64,000 nucleotides of DNA from Rodentibacter sp901420285 (lineage in GTDB: Bacteria > Pseudomonadota > Gammaproteobacteria > Enterobacterales > Pasteurellaceae): assembly GCF_041734645.1 (NCBI RefSeq), contig NZ_CP162010.1, forward strand, positions 1,612,001 through 1,676,000. The letters are read 5' to 3'. The notes beneath the pieces were generated by a model. The model was not told the DNA's origin and searched no databases. It was given only the letters and a program-made list of their open reading frames with translations. A program made the translations under genes and the position numbers. This document shows positions 25,364 to 34,063 of this stretch, in pieces; positions within the stretch are counted from its first letter, which is position 1, and the number at the start of each line of letters is the position of its first letter.

Positions 25364-26113
25364 TTAACTGAGTTTACTGTTATATTCGGCTTGCACCTGT
25401 TTTAACAGCTTACGTTGTTCGTCAGTCAGAGCTAGGCCTTCCAGTAGCTCAGGGCGTCGTAACCATGTTCTCAATAACGATTGCTTTAATCGCCATTTGC
25501 GAATTTCCTCATGGTGTCCCGACATCAGCACGGGCGGCACGGTTAATCCGTCAAGCACTTCGGGGCGCGTATAATGCGGACAATCAAGTAATCCATCAGC
25601 AAACGAATCTTCCTCAGCGGAAGCCTGTTTACCGAGCACACCGGGAATAAATCGGGCAACTGCGTCAATTAACGTCATTGCCGGCAATTCACCGCCGGTT
25701 AATACATAATCGCCTACCGACCATTCTTCATCGACTACGGTTTCAATCAACCGTTCATCAATGCCTTCATAGCGGCCGCATAACAAAATCAATTTCTGAT
25801 TCTGTGCTAATTCTTCTACACCTGGTTGGTCAAGTTTACGACCTTGTGGCGAGAGATAAATCACTTTTGCACCTTCGCCTGCTACTGCTTTTGCTGAATC
25901 GATCGCATCCTTTAATGGTTGCACCATCATCAGCATTCCCGGACCTCCGCCATAAGGACGGTCATCTACAGTTTTATGCTTATCGTGCGTAAAATCTCTT
26001 GGATTCCAGCACCGCACTTGTAACAGGTTTTGCTTAACAGCCCTGCCGGTTACTCCGTATTCCGTAATTGCTTTAAACATTTCAGGGAACAGACTTATTA
26101 CCCCAATCCACAT
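25364..26113 (-). CDS. trmD: tRNA (guanine-N1)-methyltransferase
   Basis: TrmD methylates G37 of tRNAs that read CNN codons, preventing frameshifting; it is essential. The 249-residue SPOUT enzyme has its trefoil-knot motifs YLSPQGRKLDQ, LLCGRYEGIDER and SVGDYVLTGGELPAM, plus the N-terminal MWIGVISLFPEMF. An exact canonical uptake sequence (26011-26019) lies in the coding region. Confidence 0.98.
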   Translation of the reverse strand: MWIGVISLFPEMFKAITEYGVTGRAVKQNLLQVRCWNPRDFTHDKHKTVDDRPYGGGPGMLMMVQPLKDAIDSAKAVAGEGAKVIYLSPQGRKLDQPGVEELAQNQKLILLCGRYEGIDERLIETVVDEEWSVGDYVLTGGELPAMTLIDAVARFIPGVLGKQASAEEDSFADGLLDCPHYTRPEVLDGLTVPPVLMSGHHEEIRKWRLKQSLLRTWLRRPELLEGLALTDEQRKLLKQVQAEYNSKLS

Positions 26114-26177
26114 AATTTAGCCTTAAGTTTTGAGCCTTATGTTAATGTTACCGCAAAGCGCTACGGCATACCTGAGA

Positions 26178-26705
26178 TTAGAAACCAGCGTCCCAATCCA
26201 CTGTAATCGTCTTAGTGGCGGGATCGACTCTTTTAACTACTTGTTCATACAAAAACGGTATTAACCGTTCCTGTTTTCCGAAAGCATCTTTCAGGTTGGC
26301 TTTCACCACCAACACATCATTGGAACCGGTTTCCATCATTTCAGTCACGGTTCCCATGGCATAACCTTCCAGATTGACTACCGAGCAACCAATTAAATCG
26401 TGCCAGTAATAATCACCTTCTTCCAAAGTTGGAAATACCGATAAATCAACGCCGATTTCCACGTTTGCCAGAATTTGCGCCGCTTCTCGATCATCCACGC
26501 CTTTTAATTTCACAACCAGTTCGTGATTATGATGACGCCAGTTTTCCAACTCAGTCGGTTGCCATTGCCCTTTGATTTTCAAAAACCAAGGTTGATATTC
26601 AAAGATACTTTCAGCTTGTTCTGTGGATGAATAAATGCGTAACCAACCGCGAATGCCATAAGTCGAGCCTAATTTGCCGACGGTTTCGATTCTTTGTTGT
26701 TGCAT
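26178..26705 (-). CDS. rimM: Ribosome maturation factor RimM
   Basis: RimM helps assemble the 30S head and binds S19. The protein has an N-terminal RimM barrel (VGKLGSTYGIRGWLRIYSST) and a C-terminal PRC-type barrel (YYWHDLIGCSVVNLEG). Of three in-frame starts within ten bases (GTG 26714, ATG 26711, ATG 26705), I chose 26705 (MQQQRIETVG) because GAGG is eight bases before it; the others overlap the ribosome-binding site. Confidence 0.93.
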   Translation of the reverse strand: MQQQRIETVGKLGSTYGIRGWLRIYSSTEQAESIFEYQPWFLKIKGQWQPTELENWRHHNHELVVKLKGVDDREAAQILANVEIGVDLSVFPTLEEGDYYWHDLIGCSVVNLEGYAMGTVTEMMETGSNDVLVVKANLKDAFGKQERLIPFLYEQVVKRVDPATKTITVDWDAGF

Positions 26706-26729
26706 CTTCATCACCTCTTAAAAGTAAAA

Positions 26730-26978
26730 TTAAGCGGCTTTTTGCACTTCTTTTACTAAACTCGCAACGCGATCGGACAATGAAGCACCTTGACCAACCC
26801 AGTGGTTAACTCGGTCTAAATCGATACGAACACGTTCTGCTTTACCTTGTGCGATTGGATTGAAAAAACCGATACGCTCAATGAAACGACCATCACGCGG
26901 TGAACGGCTGTCAGCAACAACGATTTGGTAAAATGGGCGTTTTTTAGCTCCGCCACGAGATAAACGAATGGTTACCAT
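26730..26978 (-). CDS. rpsP: 30S ribosomal protein S16
   Basis: S16 is needed for early 30S assembly. The 82-residue protein begins MVTIRLSRGGAKKRPFYQIV and has DSRSPRDGRFIERIGFFNP, the family signature. It is the first gene of the rpsP-rimM-trmD-rplS operon and follows GGAAGG. Confidence 0.98.
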   Translation of the reverse strand: MVTIRLSRGGAKKRPFYQIVVADSRSPRDGRFIERIGFFNPIAQGKAERVRIDLDRVNHWVGQGASLSDRVASLVKEVQKAA

Positions 26979-27151
26979 AACCTTCCTCTAATAATTTGAT
27001 TACAAAAAGAAAACCCTCAAATATCGAAAGTTAAATGAGAGTTAAACTTACTTTTTTCTCTGTATATATAGACAAAAAGCGCGAAAATTCTACACCTTTT
27101 GAACAAAAAGGCAAGTTAAAACCGATTTTTAGAAAGATAAAAGACAAAATA

Positions 27152-27185
27152 AAAACAGCCTTACTCTAAAAAATAAGGCCGTTTT
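27152..27185 (-). terminator. Terminator of gdhA
   Basis: AAAACAGCCTTA and TAAGGCCGTTTT pair with one mismatch around a ten-base loop; the minus strand continues with TTTTATTTT. It lies just after the gdhA stop. Confidence 0.85.
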
Positions 27186-27202
27186 GACAAATTTTTTAAC
27201 GA

Positions 27203-28552
27203 TCAGTAAACACCTTGTGCCAACATCGCATCAGCCACTTTTACGAAGCCGGCAATATTCGCACCGACCACATAATTAATATTCACTTGCTCCGCAACAC
27301 TACCGTATTTTTTACAGTTTGCATGAATATCCAACATAATGCGGTGTAATTGCGCATCTACTTCTTCAGCGGTCCAATATAAACGTTGCGAACTTTGTGC
27401 CATTTCCAAGCCGGAAGTCGCCACACCGCCCGCATTCGCCGCTTTGCCCGGCCCGAATAATACGCCGGCCTCTAAAAATGCGTCGGTCGCCTCAATCGAC
27501 GTTGGCATATTCGCACCTTCGGCCACTAACTTCACACCATTGGCAATTAATGTTCGTGCATCGTCAATTTCCAACTCATTTTGAGTTGCGCAAGGAAGGG
27601 CGATATCCGCTTTCACTTCCCACGGACGTTTGCCGACAAAATATTGAAGTCCGAATTGTTCCGCGTAATCTTTTACACGACCACGTTTTACATTTTTGAT
27701 TTCTAATAATGTCGCTAATTTTTCAGTTGTAAAGCCTTCCGGATCGTACACATAACCGGCAGAGTCAGAACAAGTCACCACTTTCGCGCCTAATTGAAGG
27801 GCTTTTTCAATGGCGTATTGCGCCACATTGCCGGAACCGGAAACGGAAACGGTTTTGCCGGAAAAGCTGTCGCCTTTTTCCGCTAACATTGCTTGCGCGA
27901 AGTACACTAAGCCATAACCGGTTGCTTCCGGACGAATTAAACTGCCGCCAAAAGAAAGACCGCGGCCGGTAAATACGCAAGCGGCTTGGTTAGACAATTT
28001 TTTCATATAGCCCGCAAGATACCCCACTTCACGGCTACCGACACCGATATCGCCTGCCGGCACATCGGTATCCGGACCGATATGACGATAAAGTTCCGCC
28101 ATCAAGGCTTGACAAAAACGCATAACCTCCGCATCTGATTTACCTTTCGGATCAAAATCTGAACCACCTTTAGCACCGCCCATCGGCAAGGTAGTCAGCG
28201 CATTTTTGAAAATCTGTTCAAACCCTAAGAATTTTAAGATGGATAAATTCACCGACGGGTGGAAACGCATACCGCCTTTGAATGGACCGATAGCACTGTT
28301 AAATTGCACGCGAAACGCTCGGTTTACTTGAATTTGCCCGTTATCGTCGGTCCATGCCACTCGAAACTGAATGGCACGTTCGGGTTCGACCAAACGCTCC
28401 AACAAGGCTTCAGAGCGATATTTTGGATTTTTCTCCAAGAATGGCCAGATTGAAGTGAACACTTCACGCACGGCTTGTAAAAACTCGGGCTGGTGAGCGT
28501 CACGTTGAGCGATTTTAGTTAAAAATGCGTCTAAGGATGCGACTGTTGACAT
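27203..28552 (-). CDS. gdhA: NADP-specific glutamate dehydrogenase
   Basis: GdhA makes glutamate from 2-oxoglutarate, ammonia and NADPH. The 449-residue protein matches the hexameric bacterial class: GPFKGGMRFHPSVN, the catalytic-lysine motif PMGGAKGGSDFDPKGKSD and the nucleotide loop VSGSGNVAQYAIEKA. Length equals E. coli GdhA (447) closely. It is monocistronic. Confidence 0.98.
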   Translation of the reverse strand: MSTVASLDAFLTKIAQRDAHQPEFLQAVREVFTSIWPFLEKNPKYRSEALLERLVEPERAIQFRVAWTDDNGQIQVNRAFRVQFNSAIGPFKGGMRFHPSVNLSILKFLGFEQIFKNALTTLPMGGAKGGSDFDPKGKSDAEVMRFCQALMAELYRHIGPDTDVPAGDIGVGSREVGYLAGYMKKLSNQAACVFTGRGLSFGGSLIRPEATGYGLVYFAQAMLAEKGDSFSGKTVSVSGSGNVAQYAIEKALQLGAKVVTCSDSAGYVYDPEGFTTEKLATLLEIKNVKRGRVKDYAEQFGLQYFVGKRPWEVKADIALPCATQNELEIDDARTLIANGVKLVAEGANMPTSIEATDAFLEAGVLFGPGKAANAGGVATSGLEMAQSSQRLYWTAEEVDAQLHRIMLDIHANCKKYGSVAEQVNINYVVGANIAGFVKVADAMLAQGVY

Positions 28553-28692
28553 AATGTGTTTCCTCTTAGTTTCGTTGATGTTGTGTGTTTGTTTTTATTG
28601 TGAAGCACCGTCTGTAAACGGAGTGGAAACAATATGCAACGCTCAAATTAAGATTACAACGGTTTTATTATCTAAGAATTAAAGAAATAAGA

Positions 28693-28727
28693 AAAAACGA
28701 GGAAATATTTAATATTTCCTCGTTTTT
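28693..28727 (-). terminator. Terminator of hemB
   Basis: AAAAACGAGGAAATATT and AATATTTCCTCGTTTTT form a perfect inverted repeat around one base, with A- and T-runs on both sides. It lies after the hemB stop and upstream of the gdhA promoter region. Confidence 0.88.
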
Positions 28728-28765
28728 AATATATAAAATCTAATTTCGATAACTAAGAAGGGAAA

Positions 28766-29791
28766 TTACGCCTTATTTTTATTTTCCAAATAAAGCCATT
28801 CGGCCACTTGTTTGGCAAAGTAGGTCAAAATACCGTCGGCGCCCGCGCGTTTAAAACATAAAAGCGATTCCATAATACATTCTTTTTCCTTCAGCCAACC
28901 GTTCTGAATAGCCGCCATATGCATGGCGTATTCGCCTGAGACTTGATAAGCGAAAGTCGGCACGCCGAAATATTGTTTCACACGATACACCATATCCAAA
29001 TATGGCATACCGGGCTTCACCATCACCATATCCGCCCCCTCTTGCAAATCAAGTGCTACTTCTTGCAAGCCTTCATCACCGTTTGCCGGATCAAGCTGAT
29101 ACGTTTTTTTATCACCGCCTTTCAAATTACCGGAAGAACCGACCGCATCGCGGAACGGACCGTAATAATTCGACGCATATTTCGCCGAATACGCCATAAT
29201 TTGCGTATTAATAAAACCGTTTTCTTCCAAAGCCTGACGAATACGCCCGATACGCCCATCCATCATATCGCTCGGTGCCACAATATCTGCGCCGGCTTGC
29301 GCATGGGACAGCGCTTGCTTCACTAAAATCTCCGAAGTAACGTCGTTTAATACATAGTTTTCTTCGTCGACAATACCGTCTTGACCGTGAATAGTATAAG
29401 GGTCTAACGCAATATCGGTGAGTACGCCAAGTTCGGGATAGGCCGATTTTAACGCACGCACCGCGCGTTGCACCAAACCGTTTGGGTTGTAGGCTTCTTC
29501 CGCCATTAAGGATTTTTTGCTTTGTTCAACCACCGGAAATAACGCAATAACCGGCACACCATATTTCACCAAAAGTCCCGCTTCAATCAATAATTGATCG
29601 ATCGTCAAACGTTCTACTCCCGGCATGGAAGGTACCGGCTCCCGATAATTCTCACCTTCTAAAATAAACACCGGATAAATTAAATCGTCCGCCGTAAGTT
29701 TATTTTCCGCGACTAAACGACGGCTGAAGTCATGTTTACGCAAACGGCGCAAGCGACGTACCGGAAATCCGGTAAAAATTTGTTGAGTCAT
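28766..29791 (-). CDS. hemB: Delta-aminolevulinic acid dehydratase (porphobilinogen synthase)
   Basis: HemB joins two 5-aminolevulinate molecules into porphobilinogen for haem. The 341-residue barrel has the catalytic lysines in YSAKYAS and MVKPGMPYLD, and APSDMMDGRIG nearby. The gene indicates that this strain can run at least this step of haem synthesis, unlike strict X-factor-dependent Haemophilus influenzae. That contrast is inference from one gene. Confidence 0.97.
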   Translation of the reverse strand: MTQQIFTGFPVRRLRRLRKHDFSRRLVAENKLTADDLIYPVFILEGENYREPVPSMPGVERLTIDQLLIEAGLLVKYGVPVIALFPVVEQSKKSLMAEEAYNPNGLVQRAVRALKSAYPELGVLTDIALDPYTIHGQDGIVDEENYVLNDVTSEILVKQALSHAQAGADIVAPSDMMDGRIGRIRQALEENGFINTQIMAYSAKYASNYYGPFRDAVGSSGNLKGGDKKTYQLDPANGDEGLQEVALDLQEGADMVMVKPGMPYLDMVYRVKQYFGVPTFAYQVSGEYAMHMAAIQNGWLKEKECIMESLLCFKRAGADGILTYFAKQVAEWLYLENKNKA

Positions 29792-29850
29792 ATCGTTATC
29801 CTTTATCTATCTCAATATTTAGCAATTTCTGTATGTTGAAGTAGCGAAAC

Positions 29851-29862
29851 AGCACCGCATTG
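29851..29862. repeat. Single copy of the dispersed 12-mer (hemB-tatC gap)
   Basis: One exact AGCACCGCATTG preceded by GAAAC, like the left arm of the hairpin cores, but with no right arm. Confidence 0.7.
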
Positions 29863-29919
29863 AAATGCGCCCAAACCGATAACGAGAAAGGGGCGGCGCC
29901 CTAATCGGTTGATTGTTTA

Positions 29920-30699
29920 CTATTCCGGCTTGTTGTCACCTTCAGAAGATTCGGCCGCCGGCACTTCTGCTTCATCCTCTTTAGGTTGATAAAACCGCGC
30001 GACAAGCAAACCTAGCTCAAATAACAAGCACATTGGTACGGCGAGTAAGGTTTGTGAAAAAACGTCAGGTGGAGTCAAAATCATCCCTATAAAAAATGCG
30101 GCGACAATAATGTAAGGACGTTTTTCGGAAAGGGATTTCACCGTTGTGACGCCCGTCCAACAAAGCAAAATAATAGCAATTGGCACTTCAAAACAGACGC
30201 CGAAAGCAAGAAATAAGGCCAAGGCAAAATCTAAATAACTACTGATATCCGTCGCAATCGCCACGCCTTCCGGCGCAGTTTGAGTAAAAAACCCGAATAC
30301 GAACGGAAACACTACGTAATAAGCGAAGGCGACGCCGCAATAAAACAGAATCGTACTGGAAAACAGCAACGGATAAATCATGCGTTTTTCGTGCTGATAT
30401 AATGCCGGCGCTACAAACCCCCAAATTTGATAAAGCAAATAAGGCACGGAAATAAACACCGCTACGATAGCCGTGAGTTTAATCGGTGTAAAAAACGGCG
30501 TTTGAATATTCGTTGCAATCATGGTCGCGCCTTTCGGCATTACCGTCATCAGCGGCGCGGCAACAAAATGATAAATATCGTTAGAAAAATACACCAAGGC
30601 GACAAACACCAACAGTACGCAAATCACGCAGCGTAACAGACGATTTCTTAACTCGACAAGGTGGCTAATAAGAGGTTGGGATTCATCCACGGTACTCAT
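29920..30699 (-). CDS. tatC: Sec-independent translocase TatC
   Basis: TatC recognises twin-arginine signal peptides and forms the export site with TatB. The protein has six hydrophobic helices and the family motifs SHLVELRNRLLRC at the N-terminus and PFVFGFF and GVCFEVPI in the middle. ATG 30699 (MSTVDESQPLI) is preferred over a GTG two codons upstream. A Glu-rich C-terminal tail (EDEAEVPAAESSEGD) follows the last helix. It is last in tatA-tatB-tatC. Confidence 0.95.
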   Translation of the reverse strand: MSTVDESQPLISHLVELRNRLLRCVICVLLVFVALVYFSNDIYHFVAAPLMTVMPKGATMIATNIQTPFFTPIKLTAIVAVFISVPYLLYQIWGFVAPALYQHEKRMIYPLLFSSTILFYCGVAFAYYVVFPFVFGFFTQTAPEGVAIATDISSYLDFALALFLAFGVCFEVPIAIILLCWTGVTTVKSLSEKRPYIIVAAFFIGMILTPPDVFSQTLLAVPMCLLFELGLLVARFYQPKEDEAEVPAAESSEGDNKPE

Positions 30700-30708
30700 A
30701 AACACTCG

Positions 30709-31275
30709 CTATGATTGGGATTCTTTCGATTGCGGCTTAGGCGCCAGCGCTACTTCTGTTTCATCCGGCGGATAATAATCGGACAAACGCTCGGTGAGTT
30801 CTGCCTGTTCATGGGCTTCCAATGCGGTGAGATCTGAGGCTTCCGTCCCTTTTTCAACCGATTTTGGTTGCGTTTGTATGCTTTCACATTCCGCCAAATT
30901 CGCAGAACTAGCAGCATTTTCGGCCGTGCTTTTAATTTCTTTAATCTGCTCTTCTACCGTGGTACCGGCTTCAGCTGCCTTTGCTTCCAATTCCGCACGC
31001 ATTTTGTCTGCTTGTGCTTTTAACTCTTCCACGGTTTTGTTCAATTCAGGTGAAAGGGTCTGCAAATTTAACGCTTCCGCTTTTTTAATGCTGTCCTGCA
31101 ATTCTTGCAGTTTCAATTCTTGTTTTAGTTCGTTTTGCACATTTGCCGCTAAACCACGAATGGTTTTCACCCAGCCCATTACGGTACGAATGGCTATCGG
31201 CAAACGTTTCGGCCCTAGCACGACCAAGCCCACCAGCATTAATAAAACCAGTTCGGAAAAACCAATATCAAACAC
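30709..31275 (-). CDS. tatB: Sec-independent translocase TatB
   Basis: TatB binds TatC and receives Tat substrates. The 188-residue protein begins MFDIGFSELVLLMLVGLVVLGPKRLP, the typical TatB helix with hinge, followed by an amphipathic helix and a long coiled-coil-like acidic tail. It lies three bases after tatA and before tatC. Confidence 0.95.
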   Translation of the reverse strand: MFDIGFSELVLLMLVGLVVLGPKRLPIAIRTVMGWVKTIRGLAANVQNELKQELKLQELQDSIKKAEALNLQTLSPELNKTVEELKAQADKMRAELEAKAAEAGTTVEEQIKEIKSTAENAASSANLAECESIQTQPKSVEKGTEASDLTALEAHEQAELTERLSDYYPPDETEVALAPKPQSKESQS

Positions 31276-31278
31276 GGA

Positions 31279-31515
31279 TTAAGCCTGTTCTTTCTCTTTA
31301 GCGGTGGTCTCGGTTTTGGCGGTATTCGCGGCGCCATCGTTAATGGACTTAAATTCTGCATCTTTAACTTGAGATTCGTCATCTTTCATTGCTTTTTTGA
31401 AGCCTTTTACTGCAGCGCCCAAATCAGAACCGGCATTTCTCAATTTTTTTGTACCGAAAACCAATAAAATCACCACTAATAAAATAATCATTTGCGCCGG
31501 GGATAAACCAAACAT
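31279..31515 (-). CDS. tatA: Sec-independent translocase TatA
   Basis: TatA polymerises to form the Tat pore. The 78-residue protein has one N-terminal membrane helix (SPAQMIILLVVILLVFG) and the F-G-x-K-K-L hinge before an amphipathic helix (GAAVKGFKKAMKDD). First gene of tatABC, divergent from psd. Confidence 0.96.
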   Translation of the reverse strand: MFGLSPAQMIILLVVILLVFGTKKLRNAGSDLGAAVKGFKKAMKDDESQVKDAEFKSINDGAANTAKTETTAKEKEQA

Positions 31516-31711
31516 AATAAACTCCGTTCTATAAAAAATGGAAAAATTTGGCGCTGAATATACTCTTTTTGGCTTCGTTGAACAATACTAAGAGGCGATT
31601 ATTTTCCGTACTTAAACAAAAACCGCGATGATTTCCATCCAGAAATTTAAGAGTTGGAAGAACGGCAAAAATTGCTATAATCACGCCTCATTTTTTATGA
31701 GGAAAACAAAT

Positions 31712-32587
31712 ATGAACGCCATTTCTTACTGGCAACGCCTGAAAGTTGCGTTTCAATATGCGATGCCGCAGCTTTATTTAACTCGCCTTGCCGGCTGGTT
31801 CGCTAAACAACAGTGGGGCGCTGTGACGCATTTTGCAATTAAAGTCTTTGCGAAAAAATACAATATTGATATGAGCATTGCGCAAAAAGAACAATTCAGC
31901 GATTACGCCAGCTTCAACGAATTTTTTATTCGCCCGTTGAAACAAAGTGCCCGTCCAATCAACCAAAATAGCACCGCATTGAGCCTACCTGCCGACGGTC
32001 GCGTCAGTCAATGCGGTGCTATTGACGACAATCGTTTATTGCAAGCCAAAGGCCATTTTTTCCGCTTGGAAGATTTATTGGCGGAAGATAAAGAATTAAC
32101 GGAAGCGTTTAAAAACGGCGAATTTATCACCACTTATCTTTCGCCGCGCGATTATCATCGCGTACATATGCCGTGCGACGGCACATTGCGCAAAATGATT
32201 TACGTGCCAGGCGATTTATTCTCTGTCAATCCGTTTTTAGCACAGCACATACCGAACCTCTTTGCGCGTAACGAGCGCGTGATCTGCGTATTTGATACCG
32301 AATTTGGCACCATGGTGCAAATCCTAGTCGGCGCTACCATTACCGCAAGCATCGGCACCGTTTGGGCGGGCGTGATTAATCCGCCACGTCATAACGAAGT
32401 GAAAACTTGGAGCTATGAAGACGAAAATGCGATCAAATTAACGAAAGGTCAAGAAATGGGCTGGTTCCAACTCGGTTCCACGGTGATTAATTTATTCCAA
32501 GCAAACCGGGTACGGTTGGCAGATCATTTGAGCGTAGGCGAGCCAGTGCGCGTAGGCGAAATTTTGGCCTATAAAACGAATTCTTAA
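31712..32587 (+). CDS. psd: Phosphatidylserine decarboxylase proenzyme
   Basis: Psd makes phosphatidylethanolamine in the inner membrane. The 291-residue proenzyme has the LGST self-cleavage site at residues 254-257, where S256 becomes the pyruvoyl group, and the YLSPRDYHRVHMP active-site motif. ATG 31712 (MNAISYWQRLKVAFQYAMPQ) matches the family start. Two exact 12-mers in inverted orientation (31970 and 32009) lie inside the gene, on either side of LPADGRVS, with no length change compared with E. coli Psd as I recall it. Confidence 0.96.
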   Translation: MNAISYWQRLKVAFQYAMPQLYLTRLAGWFAKQQWGAVTHFAIKVFAKKYNIDMSIAQKEQFSDYASFNEFFIRPLKQSARPINQNSTALSLPADGRVSQCGAIDDNRLLQAKGHFFRLEDLLAEDKELTEAFKNGEFITTYLSPRDYHRVHMPCDGTLRKMIYVPGDLFSVNPFLAQHIPNLFARNERVICVFDTEFGTMVQILVGATITASIGTVWAGVINPPRHNEVKTWSYEDENAIKLTKGQEMGWFQLGSTVINLFQANRVRLADHLSVGEPVRVGEILAYKTNS

Positions 32588-32603
32588 CAAAAAGGAAAAC
32601 ATT

Positions 32604-33227
32604 ATGAATTTTGAACAGGTGAAATTAGAAAGTCTGTCTGAAAAAGGCAGTTATGGTATCGGTTTACAAATCGGTCAACAACTACTCGACAGCCAAATGG
32701 ATATTTCTGTCGAAGCGGTGGCGAAAGGCATTTCCGACGCCTTAAAGCACAATCAACCGGCATTAGAAATCAACGAGTTAATGCTTTCCGTACAACAACT
32801 TCAACAACAAGCGGCGGAAGCGCAACAAGCGCAATTCAAAGCAATTGAAGAAGCAGGTAAAGCTTTCTTAGCGGAAAATGCCAAAAAAGATGGCGTAAAA
32901 GTAACTGACAGCGGTTTACAATACGAAATCATCACTGAGGGCAACGGCGCCAAACCAGCGGCAACGGATACGGTTCGCGTACACTACGTCGGCACCTTGC
33001 CGGATGGCACCACCTTCGATAGTTCCGTAGCGCGTGGCCAGCCGGCGGAATTTCCGGTAACCGGCGTAATTCGCGGTTGGGTGGAAGCCTTACAAATGAT
33101 GTCGGTAGGCTCTAAATGGAAACTCACCATCCCGCACGAGCTCGCTTACGGCGAACGTGGCGCCGGCGCTTCAATTCCGCCGTTTTCGCCGTTGGTATTT
33201 GAAGTCGAATTATTAGACATTCTGTAA
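32604..33227 (+). CDS. fklB: FKBP-type peptidyl-prolyl isomerase FklB
   Basis: FklB speeds proline isomerisation during folding. The 207-residue protein has the N-terminal helical dimerisation domain (about 1-90, SYGIGLQIGQQLLDS) and a C-terminal FKBP domain (about 100-207) with VRVHYVGTLPDGTTFDSS and FEVELLDI. No signal peptide is seen, so it is probably cytoplasmic, unlike the related FkpA. It lies 16 bases after psd. Confidence 0.92.
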   Translation: MNFEQVKLESLSEKGSYGIGLQIGQQLLDSQMDISVEAVAKGISDALKHNQPALEINELMLSVQQLQQQAAEAQQAQFKAIEEAGKAFLAENAKKDGVKVTDSGLQYEIITEGNGAKPAATDTVRVHYVGTLPDGTTFDSSVARGQPAEFPVTGVIRGWVEALQMMSVGSKWKLTIPHELAYGERGAGASIPPFSPLVFEVELLDIL

Positions 33228-33257
33228 TTTTCCAAATTAAAAAAGCACACTTAAAAA

Positions 33258-33392
33258 CCTCGGATGTAGTAAACGCACTAAACCATCTGAGTGAAGTAGA
33301 AGTCACAAACAGCACCGCATTGAAGTCGCCTCCAATGCGGTGCTGTTTTATGAGGTCATTTCGGCTTTGCGCAACAACATAATTTCCAAAAA
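33258..33392. repeat. Palindromic repeat element, copy C (fklB downstream)
   Basis: Left arm GGATGTAGTAAACGCAC...AAACCATC, core AAACAGCACCGCATTG (12-mer at 33311) and CAATGCGGTGCTGTTTT (12-mer at 33333), right arm ATGAGGTCATTTCGG...GCAACAACATAATTTCC. Order and spacing match copy A at 52.7 kb. Confidence 0.8.
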
Positions 33393-33432
33393 TCTTATTG
33401 CTTTTCACCGCACTTGTTTTTTTGAATAAAAC

Positions 33433-33729
33433 TTATTCGGCTTGCACGCCTAGATTACCGATTTTCACGCCTAACATACCAAGAGAAACAGCATCTAAAT
33501 AATCACCTAAAAATTTGAATAATTCGTTTAATTCAGTAAACGAACGTTGAATTTTCACCTCATTTTCTATGCGACGCACAAATTCGTAACGAATGCCTTT
33601 TTCTTCGAAATATGCAGTGAGCGTTAAATAAACGGTTTCAAAAAAATGACTGCGCGCGCCCTCTTCGCCCGGATCGCTAATGCGTACGTTCCACGTGGTG
33701 TTAAATAAAATCTCAGTTCTGTTTGACAT
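33433..33729 (-). CDS. Conserved small protein of unknown function (98 aa)
   Basis: The protein begins MSNRTEILFNTTWNVRISDP and contains alternating strand- and helix-forming segments, with no signal peptide, membrane helix or recognised motif. It is probably a cytoplasmic protein. It starts 21 bases after the arfA stop, on the same strand, with a usable GAGGTA before the ATG. Because arfA carries an internal terminator, expression from the arfA promoter would be low. I do not recognise the family. Confidence 0.7.
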   Translation of the reverse strand: MSNRTEILFNTTWNVRISDPGEEGARSHFFETVYLTLTAYFEEKGIRYEFVRRIENEVKIQRSFTELNELFKFLGDYLDAVSLGMLGVKIGNLGVQAE

Positions 33730-33750
33730 TTTCTACCTCTTACCGCTTTT

Positions 33751-33996
33751 TTACTTTAAGAAAAACCCGATTATAAAGTTTCTGTAATCAAAAAATTTAT
33801 AATCGGGCTTTTCAAAAAATTTCCCTATATGTTTTGCTTTTCGTTGGTAACTGCCTTTACCTTTACGTTTTGTCTCCACACGTTGACGGAATAATTTATC
33901 GTGCAGCAGTGCCATAATTGCATTATCCTTCACCACACCGCGCGTGTGCAGATAGACAGGCTGGTTTTCAACCGCGCTTTTTGTTTTTTTGGTCAT
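33751..33996 (-). CDS. arfA: Alternative ribosome-rescue factor A
   Basis: ArfA recruits RF2 to ribosomes stalled at the 3' end of mRNAs lacking a stop codon, as a backup to tmRNA. The 81-residue reading contains the family core LHTRGVVKDNAIMALLHD and KLFRQRVETKRKGKGSYQRK, matching E. coli ArfA residues 6-42. The last part of the frame is overwritten by a 12-bp hairpin plus T-tract (33761-33807), an intrinsic terminator inside the coding region. As known for proteobacterial ArfA, this should yield a nonstop mRNA that tmRNA normally tags for degradation, so active truncated ArfA appears only when tmRNA fails. Confidence 0.93.
   Translation of the reverse strand: MTKKTKSAVENQPVYLHTRGVVKDNAIMALLHDKLFRQRVETKRKGKGSYQRKAKHIGKFFEKPDYKFFDYRNFIIGFFLK
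33761..33807 (-). terminator. Intrinsic terminator inside the arfA coding region
   Basis: On the minus strand CCCGATTATAAA (33807-33796) and TTTATAATCGGG (33777-33766) form a perfect 12-bp stem with an 18-base loop, followed by TTTTT (33765-33761). The arfA stop codon comes only after it, so transcripts that end here lack a stop. Confidence 0.9.
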
Positions 33997-34063
33997 TCTT
34001 TTTCCTCAAAAAAGCCGTGAAGGGATTTTCACGGCGGGCGTATTATACGCGTAAACGTTAAAA

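Noticed and set aside
29874..29910. AACCGAT/ATCGGTT hairpin after tatC as a terminator
   Set aside because: The arms pair but there is no T-tract in either direction, so the function is not supported.
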